From SVTX01 sp045602385 (GTDB lineage Bacteria; Bacillota; Clostridia; Oscillospirales; CAG-272): 14,730 nucleotides of DNA. The stretch spans positions 1 to 14,730 of the forward strand of contig JAZSBL010000016.1 in assembly GCA_045602385.1 (NCBI GenBank), written 5' to 3'. Shown here in pieces: positions 7,645-14,730 of the stretch (the stretch's first letter is position 1; the number at the start of each line of letters is the position of its first letter). Made by a program: the position numbers and the translations under genes. Below the pieces are notes generated by a model, which made no database searches, was not told the DNA's origin, and worked only from the letters and a program-made list of their open reading frames with translations.

Positions 7645-7675
7645 TTTCCTTAAAATTAAATACCAATACAGAATA

Positions 7676-7704
7676 ATTATAAACCTTTTAGATTATTTTG
7701 TCAA
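7676..7704 (-). promoter_or_regulatory. Perfect-consensus sigma-A promoter for the ABC/DUF1854 operon
   Basis: On the minus strand the -35 box is TTGACA (7704-7699) and the -10 box is TATAAT (7681-7676), separated by exactly 17 bases. Both hexamers match the consensus at every position. The predicted transcription start is near 7669, giving a leader of about 40 bases before ATG 7630. No riboswitch-sized leader or obvious operator overlaps it. Confidence 0.9.
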
Positions 7705-7744
7705 TAAAGCGCCCGTTCTTTTGCCAAATAATTTGTCACCGCTA

Positions 7745-7773
7745 TTGAAAAAGCGTGGGAAATATGATATACT
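7745..7773 (+). promoter_or_regulatory. Sigma-A promoter with extended -10 for radA
   Basis: TTGAAA (7745-7750), a 17-base spacer and TATACT (7768-7773), preceded by TG one base upstream (7765-7766), the extended -10 pattern. The predicted start is near 7780, about 24 bases before ATG 7804, with AAGGAG at 7791-7796. It diverges from the ABC operon promoter; the two -35 boxes are 40 bases apart. Confidence 0.87.
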
Positions 7774-7803
7774 TTATCTATAAAGACAAAAAGGAGCCGT
7801 AAT

Positions 7804-9186
7804 ATGAAAGGCTTAAAGACAATATATATCTGCTCTGAATGCAATTACCACTCCCCTAAATGGATGGGAAAATGCCCCTCCTGCAATCAGTGGAACACGC
7901 TTGTTGAGGACGTTATCAGCATTGCTCCAGAAGAGCCGCAGAACAAAAGAAAAAGTCTGTCCGCAATAAGCGGTACAGACAACCACGCTATATCCTACGA
8001 CAATCTCGAAATACCCGATTACATTCGCTCGGGCACCGGACTCCCGGAGCTTGACCGGGTGCTTGGCGGCGGCCTCGTACACGGCTCGGTCGTGCTTATT
8101 TCTGGTGAGCCCGGTATCGGTAAATCTACCCTGCTTATGCAGATCTCCGAGTGCCTTGGCGCAAACAGACGCGTGCTTTATATCACCGGTGAGGAATCGG
8201 GCGGACAGATAAAGCTCCGCGCAAAAAGGCTTGGAGTATCGGGTAAAAATCTCTTTATACTGACCGAAACAAATCTTGACAGTATACTCAAAGAGGCTGA
8301 CAAATTAAAGCCCGATATAATGATAATCGACTCGATACAGACGATATACGACGACATGATAAAGTCCGCGCCGGGAAGCGTGACCCAGGTGCGTGAATCT
8401 GCGCTTACCCTTATCAATAAGGCGAAATCACAGGGCATCTCGATGCTCCTGGTCGGACACGTCAACAAGGAGGGCGGAATCGCAGGTCCCAAGGTGCTTG
8501 AGCATATGGTAGACGCTGTTCTCTGCTTTGAGGGCGAGAAGCTCCAGTCCTACCGCATAATCAGAGCCAACAAAAACCGCTTCGGCTCTACCAACGAGAT
8601 CGGTGTTTTTGAGATGACAGACAAGGGTCTTGTTGAGATACCCAACCCCTCCGAGATGCTTCTTTCGGGCAGACCGAAGAACACTCCCGGCAACTGCGCG
8701 GTATGTACCATTGAGGGCACAAGACCGATAATCGCAGAGATACAGGCACTTGTTTCCCCCACGTCATTCCCCGCGCCTCGCCGTACGGCAAACGGTATAG
8801 ACTACAACCGTCTTTGCCTTATAATCGCGGTTCTGGAAAAGCGACTCGGGCTCAAATTCTACCAGAACGACGTCTATATGAACGTCATTGGCGGACTTCA
8901 TATTGACGAGCCCGCAAGCGACGCCGCGATAGCGCTCGCGCTTATTTCCTCGCTTACCGACAAGGCCGTTCCCGACGATCTTATCGCCATCGGTGAGCTT
9001 GGCCTTTCAGGCGAATGTCGCGCCGTTTCAAACCTTGAACAACGCGTCAAGGAAGCCGCGCGACTCGGCTTTACCAAGGCGATAGTTCCCTATAAGAACG
9101 TTGAAAAGCGTCAATTTGAAACCTCGATTGAGCTGATACCGATACATAGTATATATGAGGCCTTGAGGGTTCTTATCAGCAATTAA
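7804..9186 (+). CDS. radA: DNA repair/recombination protein RadA (Sms)
   Basis: A full-length, 460-residue RadA, the RecA-related hexameric helicase that helps branch migration and processing of recombination intermediates. The domains are in the standard order. The N-terminal C4 zinc ribbon uses Cys10, Cys13, Cys24 and Cys27; the ATPase has Walker A G-E-P-G-I-G-K-S-T at 101-109 and Walker B I-M-I-I-D-S at 172-177. The RadA-specific K-N-R-F-G motif is at 257-261, and the C-terminal Lon-protease-like domain (about 290-460) includes the segment G-G-L-H-I-D-E-P-A-S-D at 363-373. As usual for RadA this domain is structural rather than proteolytic. The gene has its own promoter and terminator, so it is monocistronic here, whereas in many Bacillota radA is followed by disA and preceded by clpC. 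The start is ATG 7804, 7 bases after AAGGAG. Confidence 0.97.
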   Translation: MKGLKTIYICSECNYHSPKWMGKCPSCNQWNTLVEDVISIAPEEPQNKRKSLSAISGTDNHAISYDNLEIPDYIRSGTGLPELDRVLGGGLVHGSVVLISGEPGIGKSTLLMQISECLGANRRVLYITGEESGGQIKLRAKRLGVSGKNLFILTETNLDSILKEADKLKPDIMIIDSIQTIYDDMIKSAPGSVTQVRESALTLINKAKSQGISMLLVGHVNKEGGIAGPKVLEHMVDAVLCFEGEKLQSYRIIRANKNRFGSTNEIGVFEMTDKGLVEIPNPSEMLLSGRPKNTPGNCAVCTIEGTRPIIAEIQALVSPTSFPAPRRTANGIDYNRLCLIIAVLEKRLGLKFYQNDVYMNVIGGLHIDEPASDAAIALALISSLTDKAVPDDLIAIGELGLSGECRAVSNLEQRVKEAARLGFTKAIVPYKNVEKRQFETSIELIPIHSIYEALRVLISN

Positions 9187-9201
9187 AAAAATAACCACGC
9201 C

Positions 9202-9230
9202 CCCGCTCTACAAAGAGCGGGAATTTTTTT
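9202..9230 (+). terminator. Intrinsic terminator of radA
   Basis: CCCGCTCT (9202-9209), loop ACAA, AGAGCGGG (9214-9221), then AA and seven T. The perfect 8-bp GC-rich stem with a T run begins 15 bases after the radA stop. It separates radA from the downstream operon. Confidence 0.92.
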
Positions 9231-9261
9231 GTAAATATTAGATACTCGTACTCTTTTTCTA

Positions 9262-9290
9262 TTTACAAAGGATATTTTTTGTGCTATAAT
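9262..9290 (+). promoter_or_regulatory. Sigma-A promoter of the Shango-type operon
   Basis: TTTACA (9262-9267), 17 bases, TATAAT (9285-9290), with TG one base upstream of the -10 (extended -10). The predicted start is near 9297, about 43 bases before ATG 9340. A short inverted repeat, TTAAG-N7-CTTAA (9297-9313), lies right at the start and could be an operator, though it is small. The strong boxes suggest constitutive expression unless a repressor acts there. Confidence 0.87.
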
Positions 9291-9339
9291 AATATATTAA
9301 GAAAAATACTTAAAAAGTGGCTTGAAAGGAGGATGAGGT

Positions 9340-11028
9340 ATGGCAAACTGCAACAACCGTGACGATTTCTGGGATCTTGGCGAGTTTAAGAGCCCGACGA
9401 GGCAGAAAGCGGTAGAATCTTTGCGCTCATTCCCCGCTCACCGCGTCAGTGCGGTTGAGATAAGCGACACGCGTGCGACCGCGGGCAAAAAGCTGATAGA
9501 CGATTCCGAAACCGTGATAACAAAGTTTGTTCCTCCCCATTCTGGCGCGTCCTTCTCCAAAAAGCATATAATACGTGAATATGAGCCGCAAAATCCCCTT
9601 ATCAAGAGCGTTGTGATCTACTCCGAGCGTGAGGGAGAATCGCTATTCGTCAGCGACAATCTCTTTATCCGTGAGCGACGAGCGCTCCTTGACCGTGAGG
9701 TCACATATAAGGAGTACGTTCCCTTTTATTCCTACGCGCCGAGATATTCACAGCTGAACAAGGCGCAGTTAAACTACTATCTATGGTGGCGTCAGAATGC
9801 GCGCAACGGTGTCTTTACCAAAACGGACGAGTCATACGTTATGCTTTACGCATACGAGCTTGCCGCCACGGGAGAGGGTGAGGACAAGGATGCGGCGGTC
9901 AGTATGCTTTGCAAGCTCCTAACTGCCTTTGACAACAAGGAGCTTAATCTTGCGTACAAGATAATGATACGCGATATCCTCGTGGACTTCTGCCTTGTGC
10001 ACGGACTCCCCTCCCCAATAGGCACGCTTGGCGGTCTTGAGCGACAGGTGCTGTTCGGCTCATTCTTACCCGAATTTTTCACCGATCTCTCGCAGGCGCG
10101 TGAGCATTGCGCGCCCGTTATAGCCTCTATGTCGCTGTACGACTATCGCCGAAGCAAGTGCTACAACGAATCTACTGCCGAAGCCTTCAAGAAAGGTACG
10201 GACGGCGCGCTTGCGGCGGTTATGGACAATGACGAGGCGTTCTCGTCGATAACCTCATTTACACGCGGCGTTTACGGCAGTGTGTCCCTGGAAAGACATC
10301 CGTTCAACCGCATGGTAAACATCGTAAACAAGAGCATAAGGCTTGAGATAACCTATTACTCGCTTGATAATATAAAATCAGCTATTACCGATATCGTGCG
10401 CTACTCCGAAAACAAGATACGCGAGCATCTCGGTATACGCTCAAAAATAAACGTGCTTACCGTCAATCCCTTGGCGCGCGCGGCGATAGACGTCTTCTTT
10501 GAGAACAACATGCCCGCGCAAAAATTCGTGGACAGGCGCCGCAAGGATTCCCGTCCCCCCAAAGAGGAGGTACACGAATACGACAAGCTATACGAAGTGC
10601 CAAAGTCGGAGATCTCCCCCGAGCGCGCGCGCGTGATAGAGCAAGAGTCTTGGGAAACAACCAAGAAGCTTACAGAGGCGTTTGCGCCCGAAGTTGAGGA
10701 TGAGCCTATCGCTCCCGTCATTTCAGAGCCGAAAGCAACGGAAGAGCCCGTGCCTGAAATTTCAGAGCCTGCCGCTCCTTCAAGCAATCCCGAAAGTCTG
10801 TATTCTCAGCTTTACGAAAGACTTGGCGAAGTTGCGGGATTTGTTAATATGTGTAAAGGCGCAAGCCTTTTGGAGCAAAGGAAATTTGCATCCTTGCACG
10901 GTACGACCGCAGACGAGCTTGCAGACAGTATAAACGAAGCCGCCGTTGAGCTTTTCGGGGATATAATTCTTGAAGATAACGGCGAGGGATATACAATAAT
11001 CGAGGACTACCTATTCTTATTCAATTGA
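9340..11028 (+). CDS. sngA: TerB_N/TerB_C domain protein, SngA-like component of Shango anti-phage system
   Basis: A 562-residue soluble protein. Residues about 85-245 match TerB_N: the core Y-S-Q-L-N-K-A-Q-L-N-Y-Y-L-W-W-R (136-151) and the helix Y-V-M-L-Y-A-Y-E-L (166-174) are its signature. The C-terminal region, about 415-562, matches TerB_C, with its two conserved parts L-Y-E-V-P ... E-Q-E-S-W (417-438) and L-H-G-T-T-A-D-E-L-A-D-S-I-N-E-A-A (519-535) ending in G-D-I-I-L. They are separated by a Pro/Glu-rich linker at about 448-482. Its family is known from tellurite-resistance-related and defence neighbourhoods; the molecular role is unclear. Following it are a DUF2791 ATPase and an Lhr-like helicase, which as I recall is the gene set of Shango (SngA, SngB, SngC). 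AAAGGAGG lies 7 bases before ATG 9340. The domain call is strong; the Shango assignment rests on gene order and family recall. Confidence 0.83.
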   Translation: MANCNNRDDFWDLGEFKSPTRQKAVESLRSFPAHRVSAVEISDTRATAGKKLIDDSETVITKFVPPHSGASFSKKHIIREYEPQNPLIKSVVIYSEREGESLFVSDNLFIRERRALLDREVTYKEYVPFYSYAPRYSQLNKAQLNYYLWWRQNARNGVFTKTDESYVMLYAYELAATGEGEDKDAAVSMLCKLLTAFDNKELNLAYKIMIRDILVDFCLVHGLPSPIGTLGGLERQVLFGSFLPEFFTDLSQAREHCAPVIASMSLYDYRRSKCYNESTAEAFKKGTDGALAAVMDNDEAFSSITSFTRGVYGSVSLERHPFNRMVNIVNKSIRLEITYYSLDNIKSAITDIVRYSENKIREHLGIRSKINVLTVNPLARAAIDVFFENNMPAQKFVDRRRKDSRPPKEEVHEYDKLYEVPKSEISPERARVIEQESWETTKKLTEAFAPEVEDEPIAPVISEPKATEEPVPEISEPAAPSSNPESLYSQLYERLGEVAGFVNMCKGASLLEQRKFASLHGTTADELADSINEAAVELFGDIILEDNGEGYTIIEDYLFLFN

Positions 11029-11046
11029 TTTAAAGGAATACTAAAT

Positions 11047-12429
11047 ATGGAACAGATAAACAACACACCACAGGTACCGCGCAGAATACTTTCTTCCCTG
11101 CTTTCAAGCGTTTCCGCAGGTGTCGTGCCGAGAGCGGGCGCGCCCTATATCGCAATTGGCAGAAAGGACGAGATATCGGCATTTCTCTCTGACCTTGAGG
11201 AGATCAACGAGGGCGGCGGAGCTATGCGTTTTCTTATCGGCCGCTACGGAAGCGGAAAGAGCTTTCTTATCCAGCTCATCCGCGGATACGCGCTTGAGCG
11301 CGATTTTCTGACCGCAGACTGCGACCTCTCCCCCGAGCGTCGCCTTTGCGGTAGCGGTCACGGAGGTATCTCCACCTATCGCGAGCTTATGAAAAATCTC
11401 GCGTCAAAGTCCTCCCCCGACGGCGGCGCGCTTTCAAAAATAATACTCCGTTGGACAAGCAAGCTTCGATCCGAGCTTATCGACGGCGGTATCTCTCCCG
11501 ATTCCGACAGGCTTTACAGAGAGCTTAACAAACGTGTTCACGCCGAGCTTGACGACCTTGAATTTATGGTAGGAGGCTTTGATTTCGCTCGCGTGATATT
11601 TGAATACTATATGGCAAGCGTTTCCGACAGTGAAAACGCGAACGAAAAGATGAGCGCGTGCCTGCGCTGGCTTCGCGGTGAATTTTCCACCAAGACCGAG
11701 GCTAAGCACGCTCTCGGATTCTCTGTGTCTGTAATCATTGACGACGACAACTGGTACGATTTTATCAAGCTTTGGGCTATTCTTTCAAAAAAGATAGGCT
11801 ATCGCGGTCTTGTCGTATTCATTGACGAGTGCGTTAACCTTTATAAGATACCTAACCGTATCAGCCGCGAAAATAACTACGAGAAGATACTCTCCATGTT
11901 CAATGATACTCTCCAAGGCAGGGCTCCCGGACTTGACATAATCTTCGGCGGAACGCCCCAGTTCCTTGAGGATACAAGGCGCGGTCTTTTCAGCTACGAG
12001 GCTCTTCGCTCCCGTCTTTGCGACAGTCGCTTCGCGCTTGACGGCTTCAAAAATCTTATAGGTCCCGTAATACGATTGCGCCGTCTTACTGACGACGAGC
12101 TTTTCGCGCTCATTCAGCGCATCACGGTTCTCTACTCGCAGTATTACAACTGGGAATGCACAGTCTCAAATGAGGACAGGCTCAAGTTCCTCAATATCTG
12201 TCTTTCCCGCGCGGGTGCTGACAGTATGATAACTCCCCGTGAGATGCTACGCGACTATATGACCGTCCTTAACATCCTTATGCAAAACCCCGACGCCGAT
12301 TTTGACGACGTTGTAGGAAATCACGTGAAGCTTGCGACGGATGCGGGTGATGCCACGGAAAATGAAGCGAAGATTGCGGATGCAACGCAGGAAAAAAGAA
12401 AATACACCGCTAACGATATCGAATTTTGA
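11047..12429 (+). CDS. sngB: DUF2791 (BrxD-like) P-loop ATPase, SngB-like component of Shango system
   Basis: A 460-residue ATPase of the DUF2791 group, which includes BREX protein BrxD. The N-terminus carries the family pattern P-R-R-I-L-S-S-L (11-18) and V-P-R-A-G-A-P-Y-I-A-I-G-R (27-39), then Walker A G-R-Y-G-S-G-K-S (65-72), Walker B L-V-V-F-I-D-E-C (255-262) and a sensor-like G-G-T-P (301-304). R-S-R-L at 321-324 may supply an arginine finger (inference). The C-terminal part, from about 345, is helical and resembles a winged-helix region of ORC/Cdc6-like ATPases. The last 30 residues are charged and variable. It follows sngA by 18 bases and precedes sngC by 33 bases. Start ATG 11047 with AAAGGA 9 bases upstream. 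A stand-alone BrxD role is unlikely because no other BREX gene is present in the window. Confidence 0.85.
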   Translation: MEQINNTPQVPRRILSSLLSSVSAGVVPRAGAPYIAIGRKDEISAFLSDLEEINEGGGAMRFLIGRYGSGKSFLIQLIRGYALERDFLTADCDLSPERRLCGSGHGGISTYRELMKNLASKSSPDGGALSKIILRWTSKLRSELIDGGISPDSDRLYRELNKRVHAELDDLEFMVGGFDFARVIFEYYMASVSDSENANEKMSACLRWLRGEFSTKTEAKHALGFSVSVIIDDDNWYDFIKLWAILSKKIGYRGLVVFIDECVNLYKIPNRISRENNYEKILSMFNDTLQGRAPGLDIIFGGTPQFLEDTRRGLFSYEALRSRLCDSRFALDGFKNLIGPVIRLRRLTDDELFALIQRITVLYSQYYNWECTVSNEDRLKFLNICLSRAGADSMITPREMLRDYMTVLNILMQNPDADFDDVVGNHVKLATDAGDATENEAKIADATQEKRKYTANDIEF

Positions 12430-12462
12430 TCGATGTAAAAATATAAAAGAAAGGAGCAGAAC

Positions 12463-14715
12463 ATGACAGAGGCAGACAGAATATTTGAACGCTTTCCCGA
12501 CTATATAAGAGAATATATATATTCTCATTCCTGGGATTCCCTGCGCGAGGTACAGATAGCCGCGGCAAGGTCTATTTTTGAAACCGACAACAATCTGCTT
12601 TTGACCTCGTCCACCGCAAGCGGCAAGACAGAGGCGGCGTTTTTCCCTATTCTCTCGCTACTTAACGAGGACCCTCCCTCGTCGGTAGGTGTTCTTTATA
12701 TTGCTCCCCTTAAAAGCCTTATTAACGACCAATTTGAGCGTCTTGACGACCTGCTTGATATGACAGGCGTTAAGGTCACTCATTGGCACGGCGACGTAGC
12801 CATGTCGCACAAGAAAAGATTGCTTGAAAAGCCAACAGGCATTTTACAGATAACCCCCGAGTCACTCGAGGCGATGCTTATCAACCGCTCGAACGATATT
12901 CCCCGTCTTTTCGGTGATCTCCGATTTATCGTCATAGACGAGATACACACCCTGACAGGAACCGACCGCGGTAATCAGATAATTTGCCTGCTCTCGCGAA
13001 TTGCTCATCTTATAGGCTTCCATCCGAGAAGGATCGGACTTTCCGCGACGATAGGCGACCCCTCACTTGCCGCAGAGTGGCTCTGCGCAGATTCGGGTCG
13101 TGCCATTGACGTTCCGGAGCTAACGCAAGAAAAAATACGTTGGCGGCTTGGTCTTGAGCATTTCTATATTCAGAATCCCGATCTTGAAACTCCCGATGAG
13201 AAGAAGCAAAAGGATTCCTACGACGTAGCAAAGCAAAAAAAGCCTTATTACGTTGATCCCGGATACGAATACGCATACGACTGTGTCAAGGGATCTAAGG
13301 CTCTTGTATTTTCAAACTCACGCGAGGAAACCGAGTATATTTGCGCTACATTGCGACAAATTGCCGCCCTGCGTCAGGACGACGACAGCAAGATTCTTAT
13401 TCACCACGGAAACCTCTCCGCGTCCTTACGTGAAGAGGCAGAGATGAAGATGCGAAACGACGACGATATGGCGATCACTTGCGCTACCGTTACGATGGAG
13501 CTTGGAATCGATATCGGCAGACTTGAGCGTGTTTTGCAGATAGAAGCTCCCAACACTGTATCTAACTTTTTACAGCGGCTTGGTCGCTCGGGCAGGCGAG
13601 GCGATCCGCCCGAGATGATGATGGTATTCCGCGAGGAGGATCCGCTTCCGAACACCCCTCTCCCCCAGCTTATTCCGTGGGAGCTTTTGCGAGGAATAGC
13701 AATAATTCAGCTATACATTGAGGAGAGATTTATAGAACCCCCGTCACAAAAGGCTCTGCCCTTTAGTCTCTTGTTCCATCAGACGCTTTCGATGCTTGCC
13801 TCCTGCGGCGAATTGACCGCGGCAAGGCTTGCGGAGCGTGTGCTCTCTCTCCCGCCATTCAAGCGGGTAAGCCGCGAGGACTACAAGACTTTGCTCATTT
13901 CAATGCTCAACAATGAGTTTCTTGAGATGACCGAGGAAAAGGGACTTATCGTGGGTCTTTCGGGCGAAAAGCTACTAAAGAGCTTTAAGTTCTATGCCGT
14001 TTTCAAGGACAGTGAGGATTTCACCGTGAGATGCGGATCTGACGAGATAGGCACTATCACCACTCCTCCGCCCGTTGGCGACAGGTTTGCCCTTGCGGGC
14101 CGTGTTTGGGAGGTTGAGGAGCTTGATATATCTCACAAGCTTGTTTACGTTAAAAAGGTAGAGGGCAAGATGGAGATTTCCTGGCCCGGTGACTTTGGAG
14201 AGATACACACCAAAATTCTTCGCAGGATGAAGAAAGTCCTTGAGGAGGATACCGTATACCCCTATCTCAAGGAAAACGCTCAGAAACGTCTGGAACAGGC
14301 GAGAAAGACCGCGAGAAATACCGGAATGCTATCTCACTCCCTCGTCAATCTCGGCGGATATACGTGGTGTCTATTCCCTTGGCTTGGAACACGTTCATTC
14401 AGGACTCTGCGCAAGTATATTCAAAAGAACGCAAAGGAAAACAACATAAGCGGAATTGAATTTGAGGGCTGCTATTATATCACCTTCAAGATGGAGAAAA
14501 TAACAGATCTCAATTTTGTAACACACATGTTAAACCGCGTTGAAAGATACGGGATCAACTGCAATGCTTTGGTCGAATCGGGAGAGATACCCGTGTTTGA
14601 AAAGTACGACAATTATGTTCCCTACGAGCTTCTGCGTAAGGCTTACGCCACCGATAAGCTTCGCGCCGATGAGGCAGAGGAGCAGATCCGCAAGATATTT
14701 GAGGAATATAAATAA
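12463..14715 (+). CDS. sngC: Lhr-like superfamily 2 DEAD/DEAH-box helicase, SngC-like component of Shango system
   Basis: A complete 750-residue SF2 helicase of the Lhr-like group. Motifs in order: Q-motif region L-R-E-V-Q (27-31), motif I S-S-T-A-S-G-K-T (49-56), motif Ia A-P-L-K-S-L (81-86), T-P-E-S-L (131-135), motif II D-E-I-H (159-162), motif III S-A-T (194-196), motif IV L-V-F-S-N-S-R-E-E-T (281-290), motif V with M-E-L-G-I-D-I-G (345-352) and motif VI Q-R-L-G-R-S-G-R-R-G (371-380). All ATPase motifs are intact. A winged-helix-like region follows (about 400-500), then a C-terminal domain I do not recognise. A charged insertion sits between the two RecA-like lobes (about 238-270). BREX type 2 also pairs a BrxD-like ATPase with an Lhr-like helicase (BrxHI), so the pair itself is an ancestral module. 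AAGGAG lies 6 bases upstream of ATG 12463. Confidence 0.9.
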   Translation: MTEADRIFERFPDYIREYIYSHSWDSLREVQIAAARSIFETDNNLLLTSSTASGKTEAAFFPILSLLNEDPPSSVGVLYIAPLKSLINDQFERLDDLLDMTGVKVTHWHGDVAMSHKKRLLEKPTGILQITPESLEAMLINRSNDIPRLFGDLRFIVIDEIHTLTGTDRGNQIICLLSRIAHLIGFHPRRIGLSATIGDPSLAAEWLCADSGRAIDVPELTQEKIRWRLGLEHFYIQNPDLETPDEKKQKDSYDVAKQKKPYYVDPGYEYAYDCVKGSKALVFSNSREETEYICATLRQIAALRQDDDSKILIHHGNLSASLREEAEMKMRNDDDMAITCATVTMELGIDIGRLERVLQIEAPNTVSNFLQRLGRSGRRGDPPEMMMVFREEDPLPNTPLPQLIPWELLRGIAIIQLYIEERFIEPPSQKALPFSLLFHQTLSMLASCGELTAARLAERVLSLPPFKRVSREDYKTLLISMLNNEFLEMTEEKGLIVGLSGEKLLKSFKFYAVFKDSEDFTVRCGSDEIGTITTPPPVGDRFALAGRVWEVEELDISHKLVYVKKVEGKMEISWPGDFGEIHTKILRRMKKVLEEDTVYPYLKENAQKRLEQARKTARNTGMLSHSLVNLGGYTWCLFPWLGTRSFRTLRKYIQKNAKENNISGIEFEGCYYITFKMEKITDLNFVTHMLNRVERYGINCNALVESGEIPVFEKYDNYVPYELLRKAYATDKLRADEAEEQIRKIFEEYK

Positions 14716-14730
14716 AGTAAGCGCCGACGG

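Noticed and set aside
7290..7666. Longer form of the zinc-ribbon ABC protein starting at TTG 7666
   Set aside because: The predicted transcription start is near 7669, leaving no leader or ribosome binding site for TTG 7666, while ATG 7630 has a binding site at 8 bases.
9340..11028. Tellurite resistance function
   Set aside because: TerB_N/TerB_C names come from the ter operons, but no TerD, TerC or TerZ genes are present and the context is an ATPase and helicase, so tellurite resistance is not supported.
11047..14715. BREX system (BrxD plus BrxHI)
   Set aside because: The ATPase and helicase families fit, but the gene before them is a TerB_N/TerB_C protein and no PglZ, PglX, PglW or BrxC gene is in the window. 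Shango fits better.
1..14730. CRISPR arrays, tRNA or rRNA genes, insertion sequences, prophage integrase or attachment repeats
   Set aside because: No evenly spaced repeats, no cloverleaf-type or rRNA sequence, and no transposase or integrase gene were seen on either strand; the gaps between genes are too short to hide most of them.

Overview
The window looks like chromosomal DNA from a member of the Clostridia (Bacillota), most likely an uncultured gut lineage. The evidence is strong AAGGAGG-type ribosome binding sites at almost every gene, textbook sigma-A promoters, simple hairpin-plus-T-run terminators, moderate GC and protein sequences of Clostridia type. I could not run a database search, so the organism call is an inference. 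Eleven genes are supported and coding density is high. No RNA gene, CRISPR array, insertion sequence or stretch of 300 bases without a gene was found.

Layout. (1) Positions 2-2473, + strand: the tail of a GNAT acetyltransferase, two different Nudix hydrolases, a small P-loop kinase-like ATPase and a class I methyltransferase. They are packed so tightly (overlapping or nearly adjacent stops and starts) that they look like one operon of small metabolite-handling enzymes. It ends at a perfect 18-bp hairpin that can serve both strands. (2) Positions 2553-7630, - strand: a three-gene operon of two large ABC half-exporters with a DUF1854 protein encoded between them, driven by a perfect TTGACA-N17-TATAAT promoter. 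(3) Positions 7745-9230, + strand: radA alone, with its own extended -10 promoter and its own terminator. (4) Positions 9262-14715, + strand: a three-gene operon encoding a TerB_N/TerB_C protein, a DUF2791 (BrxD-like) ATPase and an Lhr-like superfamily 2 helicase. This matches the composition of the Shango anti-phage system (sngABC).

The two most interesting pieces are the complete Shango-type operon and the DUF1854/ABC operon. DUF1854 and its partner transporters are known mainly from gene neighbourhoods, notably around cyanophycin genes in other phyla, and their substrate is not established as far as I know. Here no cyanophycin gene is visible. Both transporters carry an extra N-terminal domain that looks PH-like, and only one of them also has a C4 zinc ribbon. 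That suggests an asymmetric heterodimer regulated from the cytoplasmic side by these domains and the DUF1854 partner; this is inference.
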